Positions 24,908 to 35,393 are shown, counted from the stretch's first letter. The stretch is DNA of 64,000 nucleotides from Helicobacter cetorum MIT 00-7128 (GCF_000259255.1 NC_017737.1:1798001-1862000), one strand, 5' to 3'. The notes: generated by a model from the sequence alone, not told the origin. Numbers and translations: made by a program.

Positions 24908-25982
24908 TTTCTAAGGCTTTTGAAAGCACGAATTTAAGCGCATGCAAATTTAAAGCACCGACTGCTGAAAGGGGCAATACAAAAAGCGCTGATTTTTCTT
25001 TATTCTCAAATTCATCTCTTAAAATAGGGTGTAAAAACCCTAAATAAGGCTCTAAATCAAACGCTTTTAATTTTTCAGCCTTTAAGTTTAAAAATTGACA
25101 AAATTCCTTAGTGGTGGCGTCAATATCTTCTAAAATATCGCATTTATTCAACAACACACCAAAGGGCTTATTAGCAAGTGTGGGTGAAAATTTTTCTAAT
25201 TCTAATCTTAAGCGTTTGTATTGCTCTTTAATATTCAAATCTAACCTAGAAGTATCTAGCACAAAGGCTAAAACTTTGGTGCGTTCAATATGCTTTAAAA
25301 AGCTAATGCCTAAGCCTTTTCCCTCACTAGCTCCTTCAATAATGCCCGGAATATCAGCCATTAAAAATTCACTTTTTTCATCTACGCTCACTACCCCTAG
25401 ATTAGGCACTAAAGTTGTAAATTCATAATTAGCAATTTTGGGTTTAGCGTTAGAGAGAGTAGAAATAAGCGTGGATTTTCCAGCATTTGGAAAGCCTACT
25501 AAGCCTATATCAGCAATGAGCTTTAATTCCAAACGCACGCATTTTTCAACCCCGGGTAAGCCTTTTTGTGCGTAAGTGGGGTGTTGTTTGGTAGCGCTTT
25601 TAAAATGTGCATTTCCTAAGCCCCCCTTACCCCCTTTTAAGGCTAATACTTTTTGCTTAGGTGTTACTAAATCAAGCCATAATTCATCATCTACAAAGAC
25701 TTGAGTTCCCGGTGGCACGACAATCACTTTATCTTCACCCTTTTTGCCCGCACAATTTCTTGTTCCCCCCATAGCTCCATTTTTAGCCTTATGGTGTTTG
25801 GTGCCCCTAAAGTTTGCTAGAGTATCGGTGTTATTATCCACTTCAAAATACACATCGCCCCCATCGCCCCCATCGCCCCCATCAGGCCCGCCTTTAATGA
25901 CAAATTTTTCTCTTCTAAAGCTCACCATTCCAGCCCCACCTTTACCGGAGGCTATAATAATTTCTACACTATCTACAAACAT
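24891..25982 (-). CDS. obgE: Obg-family GTPase ObgE
   Basis: A GTPase of 363 aa associated with the 50S subunit. The Obg fold occupies residues 1-157 with glycine-rich turns ([27 protein letters not shown]). The G domain has GFPNAGKST near residue 165, [10 protein letters not shown] near residue 211, NKCDIL near residue 281 and a final SAVG. It is the last gene after dppF, as in H. pylori (HP0303). The 3' end overlaps the converging restriction pseudogene. It helps ribosome assembly and stress responses. Confidence 0.97.
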   Translation of the reverse strand: MFVDSVEIIIASGKGGAGMVSFRREKFVIKGGPDGGDGGDGGDVYFEVDNNTDTLANFRGTKHHKAKNGAMGGTRNCAGKKGEDKVIVVPPGTQVFVDDELWLDLVTPKQKVLALKGGKGGLGNAHFKSATKQHPTYAQKGLPGVEKCVRLELKLIADIGLVGFPNAGKSTLISTLSNAKPKIANYEFTTLVPNLGVVSVDEKSEFLMADIPGIIEGASEGKGLGISFLKHIERTKVLAFVLDTSRLDLNIKEQYKRLRLELEKFSPTLANKPFGVLLNKCDILEDIDATTKEFCQFLNLKAEKLKAFDLEPYLGFLHPILRDEFENKEKSALFVLPLSAVGALNLHALKFVLSKALEIKNSL

Positions 25983-25996
25983 GAAAATCCTAATTT

Positions 25997-26815
25997 TTAA
26001 TTTTTAAATCGTTGCTTGATTTTTTCTACACTTGGCACAGCATTCAATAATTTTTGGGTGTATTCGTGCTTTGGCGCACTAATGATTTCATCTGTGCTCC
26101 CACTCTCAACAATTTCACCATTATTCATCACAATAATTCTATCACTAATATGCTCTACTACCCCTAAATCATGGCTAATGAATATATAAGTTAGCCCCAT
26201 TTCTTTTTGCAAATCTAATAGCAAATTTAAAACTTGTGCTTGGATAGACACATCTAGTGCGGATACCGGTTCATCACACACTACAATGCTAGGGTTTAAA
26301 ATTAATGCCCTAGCAATGCCTATTCTTTGTCTTTGTCCTCCAGAAAATTCATGCGAATAGCGATTAATCCATTCTGATTTTAAACCCACTTTTTGCATAA
26401 TCTCTAGCACTTTTTCCCTAATTTCAGCTTTTGAAAATTTAGAATTTAAAAATAAGGGTTCAGCGATAATTTCGCCTACTTTCCATCGTGGGTTTAGGCT
26501 AGAATAAGGGTCTTGAAAAATCATTTGCACCTTTTTTCTATATTCTTGCCATTCAGCTTGATTAAAGGTGTTTAAGTTTTTTAATGAGCCATTATTTAAA
26601 AATAGCACTTCCCCACTATCTGGCTTTTCCATACCTACTAAAATTTTGGCCGTGGTGCTTTTCCCACAGCCACTCTCGCCCACAATACTTAAAACTTCTT
26701 TAGATTTAACTTCAAAGCTCACGCCCTTTAAAGCTTGGATATGGCTTTTTGGCTTAAACCACCCCTTATCAATGCTATAAGTTTTTTTTAAATCTTTAAT
26801 TTCTAAAAGATTCAT
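25997..26815 (-). CDS. dppF: Dipeptide ABC transporter ATP-binding protein DppF
   Basis: A protein of 272 aa with Walker [10 protein letters not shown] near residue 49, signature [14 protein letters not shown] near residue 152, Walker [13 protein letters not shown] and the H-loop [10 protein letters not shown]. The C-terminal extension [17 protein letters not shown] is typical of oligopeptide-type ATPases. It pairs with DppD to drive peptide import. It overlaps dppD by four bases. Confidence 0.96.
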   Translation of the reverse strand: MNLLEIKDLKKTYSIDKGWFKPKSHIQALKGVSFEVKSKEVLSIVGESGCGKSTTAKILVGMEKPDSGEVLFLNNGSLKNLNTFNQAEWQEYRKKVQMIFQDPYSSLNPRWKVGEIIAEPLFLNSKFSKAEIREKVLEIMQKVGLKSEWINRYSHEFSGGQRQRIGIARALILNPSIVVCDEPVSALDVSIQAQVLNLLLDLQKEMGLTYIFISHDLGVVEHISDRIIVMNNGEIVESGSTDEIISAPKHEYTQKLLNAVPSVEKIKQRFKN

Positions 26816-27678
26816 CTAATTTCCTTAGGAAAGCTTAAATAATCTATATTTTCATCTACGCTCTCTAAACGCTTTTTTCTATATTCTTTGCCAGATTTTG
26901 GAATCGCATTTAAAAGGGCTTTGGTATAGGGGTGCTTAGGATTATTAAATAACTCTTTAGCGCTTGCTTTTTCCACTACATGCCCTCTATACATAACTAC
27001 CACTTCATCAGCGATTTGCGCTACTACCCCTAAATCATGGGTAATGAAAATAATTGAAGTGCCTTTTTTAGTTTGCAATTCTTTCATAAGCTCTAAAATT
27101 TGAGCTTGTATCGTTACATCTAATGCCGTGGTAGGCTCATCAGCGATTAAAATTTCAGGCTCACACACCATAGCCATAGCAATCATTACTCGTTGGCGTT
27201 GACCTCCACTTAATTTAAAAGGGTATTCAAAATACTTGTCTCTAGGCTGTGGAATACCCACTTTTTCTAACGCCTCTATGACTAAATTAAAACGCTCTTT
27301 TTTATTTAAATGAGGGTTATGGATTTTTAAAACCTCATCAATTTGAAAACCTATCGTATAAGAGGGGTTAAGACTTGTCATAGGCTCTTGAAAAATCATG
27401 CCTATCTTTTTACCCCTAATCTCTTTTTGCATGATTTTTGGACTAAGTTTTAATAAGTCTTGCCCTAAGAGTTCAATACTCCCTCCTACTATTTGACCGG
27501 GCTTTTCAATAAGCCCTAAAATAGAAAGCGAAGTAATGCTCTTCCCGCTCCCACTCTCCCCTACAATACAAAGTGTTTGAGATTTTTTTAAACTAAAGCT
27601 CACGCCATCTACGGCTTTATTCACGCCCCTATCAGTAAAAAAATAAGTTTTTAAATCCTTTACTTCTAATAACATCAT
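26812..27678 (-). CDS. dppD: Dipeptide ABC transporter ATP-binding protein DppD
   Basis: A protein of 288 aa. Walker A is GESGSGKS near residue 40, signature LSGGQRQRVMIAMAM near residue 158, Walker B ILIADEPTTALD, and switch ITHDLGVVAQ. The C-terminal peptide-transporter extension ends KHPYTKALLNAIP. It sits six bases after dppC. Start is MMLLEVKDL; the second Met is an equal alternative. Confidence 0.96.
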   Translation of the reverse strand: MMLLEVKDLKTYFFTDRGVNKAVDGVSFSLKKSQTLCIVGESGSGKSITSLSILGLIEKPGQIVGGSIELLGQDLLKLSPKIMQKEIRGKKIGMIFQEPMTSLNPSYTIGFQIDEVLKIHNPHLNKKERFNLVIEALEKVGIPQPRDKYFEYPFKLSGGQRQRVMIAMAMVCEPEILIADEPTTALDVTIQAQILELMKELQTKKGTSIIFITHDLGVVAQIADEVVVMYRGHVVEKASAKELFNNPKHPYTKALLNAIPKSGKEYRKKRLESVDENIDYLSFPKEIR

Positions 27679-27684
27679 AACCCC

Positions 27685-28539
27685 CTAAGTAGTGCGTTTA
27701 GGGTCTAGTGCGTCCATAATGCCATCACCAACGAGATTAAACCCCATAACCGTTAAAAATATCATCGCTCCCGGAAACACCAATAATTGAGGCGCTGTAG
27801 TAATATAAGTCATTGCATCCATTAGCATTGCCCCCCATTCAGGTGTAGGTGGTTGAGCCCCAAGCCCTAGAAAGCTAAGTCCAGCTGCCTCTAACACACA
27901 AGATGCAAAACCCATAGTGGTTTGCACAATTAAAGGCACAGAACAATTAGGTAAAATCACTTTAAACATTAAACGCATAGAGCTAGAGCCATTAAGCCTA
28001 GAGGCAGAAACATACTCCTTTTCTTTTTCTGCCATAACAGAGCCTCTTATTAGGCGTGCAAAACCCGGAATCCCCACAAATCCAATCGCAAGCATAGCAT
28101 TAAAAAGCGAGGGGCCTAAAATCGCCACCACAATAATGATGAGTAAGATTGAGGGCAAGGCAAGCATAATATCCATTAAGCGCATAATAAGCATGTCTAT
28201 TTTACCTCCAAAATAGCCAGCAAACAGCCCTAAAATAACCCCAAAGAATACCGCAATACTCATTGCTACAATCCCAATGCTTAAAGAAATCCTAGCCCCA
28301 TGCATTAGCCTAGCAAAAATATCACGCCCTAAATCATCAGTGCCTAGAATATGCTCCAAACTCCCCTTTTCATTCCAAAAGGGTTTTTCTAATCTTAACT
28401 CAGCGTTTTGGGCTAAGGGGTCATGCTTAATGAATAAGGGCGCAAAAATAGCGCTTATAATCAAAAGCGCTACAATAAATGCACCGACTAGTGCGCTTTT
28501 ATTTTTCTTAAATTGCTTATAAAATTCTCTTATATTCAT
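27685..28539 (-). CDS. dppC: Dipeptide ABC transporter permease DppC
   Basis: A protein of 284 aa with about six membrane helices. The N-terminal OppC-type region is FYKQFKKNKSALVGAFIVAL, the periplasmic loop has LGTDDLGRDIFARLMHGARI, and the EAA loop EYVSASRLNGSSSM couples to the ATPases. The start codon overlaps the dppB stop. Confidence 0.96.
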   Translation of the reverse strand: MNIREFYKQFKKNKSALVGAFIVALLIISAIFAPLFIKHDPLAQNAELRLEKPFWNEKGSLEHILGTDDLGRDIFARLMHGARISLSIGIVAMSIAVFFGVILGLFAGYFGGKIDMLIMRLMDIMLALPSILLIIIVVAILGPSLFNAMLAIGFVGIPGFARLIRGSVMAEKEKEYVSASRLNGSSSMRLMFKVILPNCSVPLIVQTTMGFASCVLEAAGLSFLGLGAQPPTPEWGAMLMDAMTYITTAPQLLVFPGAMIFLTVMGFNLVGDGIMDALDPKRTT

Positions 28540-29543
28540 TAGGATAGCCTTATTCGTGGGTTAATTAAAGCATATAAAACATCTACGAGCAAATTTGCCC
28601 CAATATAAAACACTGCTATAACTAAACTCATAGATTGAATAATAGGAAAATCACGCTGATTTAAAGCATTAACTATCCACTTACCCACTCCCGGCCATGA
28701 AAAAGTGGTCTCTGTTAGAATACTCCCCCCTAAAAGTCCCGCAAGCATTAAGCCCACAATCGTGGTTACAGGAATTAGAGCATTCCTTAATACATGCACA
28801 AATACCACCCTAAAAGATGAACACCCCTTAGCTTTAGCTGTGCGGACATATTCTTCTTTAAGCACTTCAATAATGCTCGCTCGTGTCATTCTAGCAATAA
28901 TAGCTGTAGGAATAGTAGCTAAAGCAATGCTTGGCAAGATTAAATGTCTAATAGCGTCTAAAAAAGCGCCATAATCTCTTGCTATCAAACTATCTATGAG
29001 ATAAAAGCCACTAGGCCCATCTAAATAATACGCATCGCTTAAGCGCCCAAATACAGGAAACCACCCCAATTTCACACTAAAAATATAAATCATCATAAGC
29101 CCTAGCCAAAACACCGGCATTGAAACCCCAGCTAAGGCTATAGTCATGCTTGTATAATCCCCTAGGCTATAGCGCTTAATCCCTGCAATAACCCCTACTA
29201 AAACTCCCACTACAATAGATATTACTAAAGCACTCAAAGCTAACTCAATAGTGGCTGGAAAACGCTCTAAAAATTCATGCGATACCTTTTCTCCAGAAAC
29301 AAGCGAAACACCCAAATCACCATGCAAAAGATTATTGATAAAGAAAAAATACTGCTCTATTAAGGGCTTATTTAAGCCCATTTGTTCTCTTAAGGCCTCT
29401 ATAGCCTCTTTATTAGCATGTTCGCCTAAAATCACTAGCGCAGGGTCTCCTGGCACTAAATGCACCATCATAAATACAATTACACTCACACCTAATAAAG
29501 TAGGAATCGCCCATAAAAGACGCTTTAATATAAAACTTAGCAC
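28539..29543 (-). CDS. dppB: Dipeptide ABC transporter permease DppB
   Basis: A protein of 334 aa with six predicted helices, starting MLSFILKRLLWAIPTLLGVS, the typical DppB/OppB opening. The EAA motif EEYVRTAKAKGCSSFRVVF lies near residue 220. It is five bases after dppA and overlaps dppC. Confidence 0.96.
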   Translation of the reverse strand: MLSFILKRLLWAIPTLLGVSVIVFMMVHLVPGDPALVILGEHANKEAIEALREQMGLNKPLIEQYFFFINNLLHGDLGVSLVSGEKVSHEFLERFPATIELALSALVISIVVGVLVGVIAGIKRYSLGDYTSMTIALAGVSMPVFWLGLMMIYIFSVKLGWFPVFGRLSDAYYLDGPSGFYLIDSLIARDYGAFLDAIRHLILPSIALATIPTAIIARMTRASIIEVLKEEYVRTAKAKGCSSFRVVFVHVLRNALIPVTTIVGLMLAGLLGGSILTETTFSWPGVGKWIVNALNQRDFPIIQSMSLVIAVFYIGANLLVDVLYALINPRIRLS

Positions 29544-29547
29544 CCTT

Positions 29548-31209
29548 TTATAACCCTTTCTTATTCTCTAAATACACCTCATAGAATCTATGCACGCTTA
29601 CTCCTGTTGGCTTATAACCTTTTACATTCTTTAAATGAGGGACAATCGTATAAGGATAAGCTAGTCCTACCCAAGGAGCATCCTTATGAAAAACTTCTTG
29701 GGCTTTTTGATACAGCTTAGTGCGCTCTTGTTTGTCAATCACCTCTTTAGCCTTTGTAACTAATTTTGAAAATTCTTCACTTTCATAAAAGGCGACATTT
29801 TGCGTGGGTAATTCAAGAGCTGATTGCTTACTCCATAATAAATACAAGAAATTATCGGGGTCTGGGGTATCTGCCATCCAACCAGAAAAGCTCATAAAGT
29901 ATTCCCCCATAGAAACTTTTTTGAGATAAGCACCCCATTCTAAAAACTCAATTTTAACCTTAATGCCAATCTTAGCCAAACTCGCTTGAATAAATTCTGC
30001 ACCTTTTTTATTGTATTTAGACGCAGTATAGAGCGTAGTAGAAAAGCCTTTTTCAAAACCGGCTTTTTTAAGCAAATCTTTAGCTTTTTGAATATCAAAT
30101 TCATAAGGCTGAATGCTTTCATTATAACTCCACATGCCTAGTGGAATAGGATTTATAGCTTGTTTGGCATAGCCCTCATAAACCACTTTAATATAAGCAT
30201 TAGCGTCAATAGCATGATTTATGGCTTGACGCACTAAAGCCTTATCAAAAGGCGGTTTTTTGAGATTAAGAGAAAGCCAAGTAACAAAAAGTGCCGTAGC
30301 CTTATCTACAACAACATGAGGTAATTGCGCTAAAGAAGCAACCTCATTAGGATTAGGCGCTGAAATCATAGAAACTTCGCTAGTTCTTAAAGCCAAAGCA
30401 CGGATTGAGGCATTTGGCACAACACGAAATACCACCCTATCTAAATACGCCTTTCTATCCCAATAGTCTTCGTTTCTTAAAAGCACAATTTTTTCATCTT
30501 TCATCCACATCGCTAGTTTGAAGGGGCCTGTTCCAATAGGCTTTTTAGCTAACTCATCTTGACGCTGATTTTTAGCCAAGTAGTCAGCATAATCCTTGCT
30601 AACAATCCCTAAAAAGTCCATGCCTAAATCAGCTAAAAAGGGGGATTCTTTATGCTTAAGAGTGATTTGAATCGTATAATCATCTAAGGCTTTAATACTA
30701 GCAATCAAATTATCCATGCCCATGCCTTGCCAATATTTATAGCTTTTATTCTTATAGTAAGTTTTAGCGTTCTTCATTTGCCTTTCAAATGAAAACACCA
30801 CATCTTTAGCCTTTAGCTCCACTTTTTTATTCCAATATTTCGTGGTGTGGAAATAAACGCCCTTTCTTAAATGAAAGGTATAAACCAAAGCATCTTTTGA
30901 AATCTCCCAACTTTTAGCCAAGCTAGGCTCTAGTTCGGTCGTGCCATATTTAAAGCGCACCAAAGTTTCATAAACATTGCCTATCACACTAAAGCTCTCT
31001 GCATCAACCACTAATGCTGGGTCTAGGGCTTGACTATCGCTTGCTCTTGCATAAATAAGTGTGCCACCATAACGCTCTTTATATAGTGGTGGTGTATCAT
31101 TTTGTTCGTTTGATTGAGAAAGGCTTGAAGTGGCGCTTAAAAATCCCCAAAAAGCCCCAAAAAAAAGAAAGAAAAATAGATTTAAAACCTTTAAAAAAGC
31201 ACCATACAT
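29548..31209 (-). CDS. dppA: Periplasmic dipeptide-binding protein DppA
   Basis: A family 5 extracellular solute-binding protein of 553 aa. The start MYGAFLKVLNLFFFLFFGAF has GGAG ten bases upstream and gives a signal peptide to about residue 26 (an in-frame TTG lies seven codons earlier). YGGTLIYARASDSQALDPAL near residue 43 and FEISKDALVYTFHLRKGVYF-like ligand-lobe segments mark the family. It delivers dipeptides to DppBCDF and heads the operon, as HP0298 does in H. pylori. Confidence 0.95.
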   Translation of the reverse strand: MYGAFLKVLNLFFFLFFGAFWGFLSATSSLSQSNEQNDTPPLYKERYGGTLIYARASDSQALDPALVVDAESFSVIGNVYETLVRFKYGTTELEPSLAKSWEISKDALVYTFHLRKGVYFHTTKYWNKKVELKAKDVVFSFERQMKNAKTYYKNKSYKYWQGMGMDNLIASIKALDDYTIQITLKHKESPFLADLGMDFLGIVSKDYADYLAKNQRQDELAKKPIGTGPFKLAMWMKDEKIVLLRNEDYWDRKAYLDRVVFRVVPNASIRALALRTSEVSMISAPNPNEVASLAQLPHVVVDKATALFVTWLSLNLKKPPFDKALVRQAINHAIDANAYIKVVYEGYAKQAINPIPLGMWSYNESIQPYEFDIQKAKDLLKKAGFEKGFSTTLYTASKYNKKGAEFIQASLAKIGIKVKIEFLEWGAYLKKVSMGEYFMSFSGWMADTPDPDNFLYLLWSKQSALELPTQNVAFYESEEFSKLVTKAKEVIDKQERTKLYQKAQEVFHKDAPWVGLAYPYTIVPHLKNVKGYKPTGVSVHRFYEVYLENKKGL

Positions 31210-31291
31210 TTGAATGAATCTCCACAACAATTTTTACAAAGGGTAGAGACTCTTTTTTTTAAAAAAGACTTTTTAATAAAGTTAAAAACCT

Positions 31292-31320
31292 ATAAAAAGA
31301 CTTAAGCTAATCCTTAAGCC
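31292..31320 (-). terminator. Rho-independent terminator after rpmA
   Basis: On the minus strand GGCTTAAG-GATTAG-CTTAAGTC forms an 8-bp stem with one G-U pair, followed by TTTTTATA. It lies 16 bp after the rpmA stop and separates rplU-rpmA from the dpp operon. Confidence 0.65.
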
Positions 31321-31335
31321 AATAAAAAGAAAACT

Positions 31336-31605
31336 CTATTCCCCACAACTTCCACTAGCTAGAACAGAAACTTTTCTGCGACTTCTGTCTTTGTGTTCAA
31401 ATTTTACAATACCATCTGTCAGTGCGTATAAAGTATGGTCTTTACCCATACCGACATTATTTCCCGGATGCACCTTAGTGCCTCTTTGACGCACAATAAT
31501 ATTTCCTGCTCTAACAAACTCTGAGCCAAATTTTTTCACGCCTAAGCGTCTTCCTGCAGAATCTCTATTATTCTGCGTGCTACCTTGACCTTTCTTGTGT
31601 GCCAT
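31336..31605 (-). CDS. rpmA: 50S ribosomal protein L27
   Basis: A protein of 89 aa beginning [20 protein letters not shown], the classic L27 N terminus that reaches the peptidyl-transferase centre. The rest is well conserved ([19 protein letters not shown]). It follows rplU by 19 bp, the universal order. Confidence 0.98.
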   Translation of the reverse strand: MAHKKGQGSTQNNRDSAGRRLGVKKFGSEFVRAGNIIVRQRGTKVHPGNNVGMGKDHTLYALTDGIVKFEHKDRSRRKVSVLASGSCGE

Positions 31606-31624
31606 TGTTTAAATACTCCTTTAT

Positions 31625-31939
31625 TTATGCGACAATTTTAGTAATCTTTACACGAGTAAAGTCTCTTCTAAAACCACGCTTAGTTTTACTATCTTTTCTG
31701 CGGCGCTTTTTGAAAATAATTACTTTCTTAGAGCGCCCCTCATTAATAACCTCGGCATGAACTTTAGCGCCCGCCACAAAAGGTTTCCCACAAGAGAGCT
31801 TGCCCTCTTTAGATACGGCTAGAACTTCCTCTAGCTCCACTTGAGCCTTAGGCTCTTTGTTCATTTTGTCTAGTAAAACAATATCGCCCTCAGCGACTTT
31901 ATATTGTTTACCACCATGTTTGAATATTGCGTATGACAT
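31625..31939 (-). CDS. rplU: 50S ribosomal protein L21
   Basis: A protein of 104 aa: [19 protein letters not shown] at the N terminus, [13 protein letters not shown] in the middle and [18 protein letters not shown] near the end, all diagnostic for L21. It is first in the rplU-rpmA pair. The promoter TATAAT lies 46 bases upstream. Confidence 0.98.
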   Translation of the reverse strand: MSYAIFKHGGKQYKVAEGDIVLLDKMNKEPKAQVELEEVLAVSKEGKLSCGKPFVAGAKVHAEVINEGRSKKVIIFKKRRRKDSKTKRGFRRDFTRVKITKIVA

Positions 31940-31984
31940 TTCTGTTCCTTAAAAAGTTTGAACGCTTTCTTTTAGCAAATGCTA

Positions 31985-31990
31985 ATTATA
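31985..31990 (-). promoter_or_regulatory. -10 box of rplU-rpmA
   Basis: On the minus strand CACTCGCTATAATTAGC contains TATAAT 46 bases before the rplU start. GAACGCTTT and AAGGAAC (ribosome site) follow. Confidence 0.5.
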
Positions 31991-32252
31991 GCGAGTGTTT
32001 GCTAAAATATAACTTTAAAATTCATTAAAAAATCTCTTTTTATCATAAAGCTACAAAATTTATTATGGGATTAAATTTTTAATGCGCCTTGTCTGTGCTA
32101 ATCCCTATTTAAATTTTTCAAAGTTATCTTGCATATAAAATACCATGATTTCATTTAAATGATGAGTTAAAAAGAAATTAAGAAGAATATTTTTCAAAAG
32201 CCAAAGGCTCAAAAAGCCTCTAGCCCTATTAAAACTTGTTAAACCCCCTATT
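31991..32252. other. Spacer between rplU and the outer membrane protein gene
   Basis: About 260 bp with no supported gene. AGGCT-CAAAA-AGCCT at 32205-32219 is a weak hairpin that could end the outer membrane protein transcript. Confidence 0.4.
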
Positions 32253-35126
32253 TTAGAAATTAATCATATAGTTAAGATACATAGAGAAGTTACGCTTATA
32301 GAATACATCTACATCACCATATTCCCCACGCTCTTTGTAGAATTGATTGACAAATAAAGGCACTTTAAAGCCTAGTTCAATACCACTATGCTTAGCAAAG
32401 TTAGTTCTAAAGCCCACTTGAACAGGCATTTGGAAATAGCTTGTATTCATGCTTGCACTACAACCTGTCATAGCATTACAAGCATTCATCATGTTTTTAA
32501 AATGGCTCTCTCCTTGCACAAGCCATGTTTCACCTCCTAAACCAAAGCCAAAAAAGATTCCTGCAGTGTTATAGCCCTCTTTGCTCTCATAGAAGTTATA
32601 GAGTGCATCAAAGCCTACACCATAAGTGTGGTTATTCACCTGGCTTGCTCCATTCATATAACCTGCTTGAGTGCCTACAAAGCTTAAGTTAGCATGATTA
32701 AAGCTATAGTAAGCATAAGTTCTAAAGCCCCAGCGCTTTTTCTTACCAAAGAAGTGTTTATAACCTGCCATAACATTCACCCCATACATTTGACCATGGT
32801 TGTTGGTGTTGGTAACAGTAGCAACGGTAGTTTTCTTCGCACTAGCTATAGCCATATTAACATTCTTTTGCACACTCAGCAACGCATTCTTTTGGTTGGT
32901 TAAAGTGGTTTTTAGGGAAGTGAGCAAATCTTTTTGCGTTGAAGTTGAAGAATCAGATGGATTTGTTGATGCACTTGATTTGACTGCAAAACGCATTGTT
33001 GGTATGGCTTGGGAATTTGAGTCAAGTTTTGATAACTGCAAATCCACCTCTTTAAGAGCGCCATTAATAGTTTTAAGAGTTTCTTGGGTAGAATCTCTTA
33101 GTTGCCCCACACTAGCACTAGAGCCATTAAGATAACCACTCAAAGTAACTTGACTTTTCTCAACTGCCTTAAGCGAATCGCTAAGTTTGCTTAGATTGCT
33201 AAAACTTGTTTGACTTAGCGTATCTACCGCACTGCTTAACGCACTCATTTGCTGTTGCATATCTTGCACTCCCTTAGCAGTCATACTAGCTTGCTCCACC
33301 ATATCACTAAGATGGCTTGATTGTGTAGCTATTGTTTGGGCGAGCTTATGACTAACTTGTTTTATATCTGTTGCAATAGAATCTATAGTCTCTTTAGTTT
33401 GATGTTCTTTTTCTTCATTTGAGATATTTTCTTGCATATTAGGGGAGTTATCGCTTTTTCCATAGGAATCATCTTTAGTGGCAACATTCTTGCTTTCAGA
33501 GATTTCGGGGTCTTTTTTAGTATGATTGGAATTTTGCGCTGTGCTATTTTCCCCAACCAAATCATTTTTGGAGTCATCAACCTGCTTTTTTGTATCTTGC
33601 TGTGGCATACTAATATTATCAGCACCTTGAACCATGGTATTGTCTTGCTCATGCTGTTTATTAGGATTAGTATTGCTAGAGGCATTAGTAACGCCATGAT
33701 GTTCTTTTACTTCCTTGTTATATTTGTCTGCAAGCGAATCTTTTTGAGGATTTTCTGCACTTCCTGGTATTTCAGTGCCTTGCTCATTTGTTGTTTTACC
33801 ATAGAGCGCTTCGGCAAGTTCTTTATACTTCTCTGCCAAGCTATCTAATGCAACCAAAAGCGAGCCATCTTCTGTAACAATATAAGACTCATCGCCTTGA
33901 GGGTTCTTGGTATCCTTAGTATCCATTTTGGAAAATAGTGTATGCATGGCATTATCATATCTCTTTGCTACTGATTTTTCAGCCGAAACTTCTTGAATAT
34001 CGCTCATATCAGTAGTATTGGGGATTTTATCTGTTTGTCCGGTTAGATTTTGCAAACTCGTGTGTAAGTTATTCATAGCAACCTTATAATTGGCTGCTAT
34101 AGAATTATTTGCTGGGCTTTCAGCTGTCCCGCTCTCTATTTGATTATTGCTACCCTTATGCCCATAAAGAGCTTGCTGAGCGTCTTTAAGCTGTTGTGTA
34201 ACGACATTACTACTATCATTTGGTGTCTGCGAAGAATTAGTTTCAGCACTGCTTGAACCCATGCCTATAGCTTTTTCTAAGGTTTTAACATGTGTTTCTA
34301 AATTTTCATAGTTTCCGCTTTTTACATCACTTTCTAGTGAACTTTTGATTGAACTAAGCGCTGAGCTAATAGTGTTATCAATTTGCGTAGCACTATTTTT
34401 AAGGCTCTCATTCTGACTGCTTTTATCATTCGTTAGGCTACTTTGCAACCCTTCTATAGCCTTAAGCACATCAGCAACAATAGCCGAAGTATCTTCACTT
34501 GAAACGCCATCAACAAGTTGCTTTAACCCAGAAGAAAATGACATTTCATCGCCATCGCCACTATTTCCATAGAGTATGGTATCAATTTGCTTGTCAACTT
34601 TTTCTATAGCATTGATTGTTTCAAGCGCAGTATTGTATTGTTCTGCGAGACTGCCTTTTTCTGGAGTGGGGTTATTTTGAGATACGCTTTGATTTTCTGT
34701 AGGTTCTTTTGCAACTTGATGAACTTCTGGTGCTTGCTCGCTTGATTGACTTTTCTCATTTTTATAAAGTTTATTAAAATCATCTTTAAATTGGCTATCG
34801 TATTCTTTAAATTCACTTGCTAAGCTGTTTTCTGCAGGCTTATCATAGGTGCCTTTTACATGAGTAGTCCTATCATCGCTTGTCCCCCAATAAAGGCTCT
34901 CATAGGCGACCCAAAACTTGTCATAAATACTTGTTTTTTCCCCTATAATTCTACCGCCAACAACTTTTGCATCCTTGCCATAGAGCTCATTAAACTTATC
35001 TTGATAATTTTTTATTATAGAGTCTTCAACTTCTGCTTTATTTTCTGTATTTTGAGCGTTTGAGACATTTAAAAGAATAGCGCTACCAATAATTGATACT
35101 AAACTTATACGAAGTAAATTTTTCAT
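32253..35126 (-). CDS. Large Hop-like outer membrane protein with repeated helical motif (957 aa)
   Basis: The signal peptide MKNLLRISLVSIIGSAILLN ends near SNAQ. The last 200 residues are a Helicobacter Hop-type beta barrel (GVNVMAGYKHFFGKKKRWGF, YFQMPVQVGFRTNFAKHSG, closing LNYMINF). The exposed region of about 700 residues is Ser/Gln/Asn-rich. It holds about eight copies of a motif like S(L/I/V)A-x2-Y-x3-(A/L)-x3-LYGK (SIIKNYQDKFNELYGKD; SLAEQYNTALETI; SIAANYKVAMNNL; SVAKRYDNAMHTL; SLAEKYKELAEALYGK; SLADKYNKEVKE). A coiled coil (TETIKQVSHKL-type) precedes the barrel. It probably serves in adhesion. In H. pylori a flagellin-like gene sits at this place beside rplU, so the gene looks accessory. 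Confidence 0.85.
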   Translation of the reverse strand: MKNLLRISLVSIIGSAILLNVSNAQNTENKAEVEDSIIKNYQDKFNELYGKDAKVVGGRIIGEKTSIYDKFWVAYESLYWGTSDDRTTHVKGTYDKPAENSLASEFKEYDSQFKDDFNKLYKNEKSQSSEQAPEVHQVAKEPTENQSVSQNNPTPEKGSLAEQYNTALETINAIEKVDKQIDTILYGNSGDGDEMSFSSGLKQLVDGVSSEDTSAIVADVLKAIEGLQSSLTNDKSSQNESLKNSATQIDNTISSALSSIKSSLESDVKSGNYENLETHVKTLEKAIGMGSSSAETNSSQTPNDSSNVVTQQLKDAQQALYGHKGSNNQIESGTAESPANNSIAANYKVAMNNLHTSLQNLTGQTDKIPNTTDMSDIQEVSAEKSVAKRYDNAMHTLFSKMDTKDTKNPQGDESYIVTEDGSLLVALDSLAEKYKELAEALYGKTTNEQGTEIPGSAENPQKDSLADKYNKEVKEHHGVTNASSNTNPNKQHEQDNTMVQGADNISMPQQDTKKQVDDSKNDLVGENSTAQNSNHTKKDPEISESKNVATKDDSYGKSDNSPNMQENISNEEKEHQTKETIDSIATDIKQVSHKLAQTIATQSSHLSDMVEQASMTAKGVQDMQQQMSALSSAVDTLSQTSFSNLSKLSDSLKAVEKSQVTLSGYLNGSSASVGQLRDSTQETLKTINGALKEVDLQLSKLDSNSQAIPTMRFAVKSSASTNPSDSSTSTQKDLLTSLKTTLTNQKNALLSVQKNVNMAIASAKKTTVATVTNTNNHGQMYGVNVMAGYKHFFGKKKRWGFRTYAYYSFNHANLSFVGTQAGYMNGASQVNNHTYGVGFDALYNFYESKEGYNTAGIFFGFGLGGETWLVQGESHFKNMMNACNAMTGCSASMNTSYFQMPVQVGFRTNFAKHSGIELGFKVPLFVNQFYKERGEYGDVDVFYKRNFSMYLNYMINF

Positions 35127-35144
35127 TCTTTAATCCTTTTATGC

Positions 35145-35393
35145 TTATTTATTGGTATTTACAGCATTATTGTTTTTCTGAGAATCGCTTGTCTGAGTCT
35201 GTGGGGCTTGAGGGGTGTTTGTGCCATTTAACGCCTCCAAATTCACTTGTGTATCATTGTTAAACCCGGGTGAGCGAGTGGTTTGCTGATTATCTAAATT
35301 AGAGTATTGAAACCCTCCTCCTAAAAAGCCTCCGCTATTTTCTGCGATAAGACTTGTTAAACTCAATAAACTAATAACTGCCAATTTTTTCAT
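35145..35393 (-). CDS. Small exported protein with Hop-like N terminus (82 aa)
   Basis: The start MKKLAVISLLSLTSLIAENS has GGAG five bases upstream; earlier in-frame Met codons lack one. After signal cleavage near AENS the mature end reads GGFLGGGFQYSNLDNQ, like the N-terminal segment of Helicobacter outer membrane proteins. Only 65 residues follow, Asn/Gln/Thr-rich without a barrel. It may be a truncated Hop gene or a genuine small surface protein co-transcribed with the 957-aa protein 18 bp downstream. Confidence 0.6.
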   Translation of the reverse strand: MKKLAVISLLSLTSLIAENSGGFLGGGFQYSNLDNQQTTRSPGFNNDTQVNLEALNGTNTPQAPQTQTSDSQKNNNAVNTNK

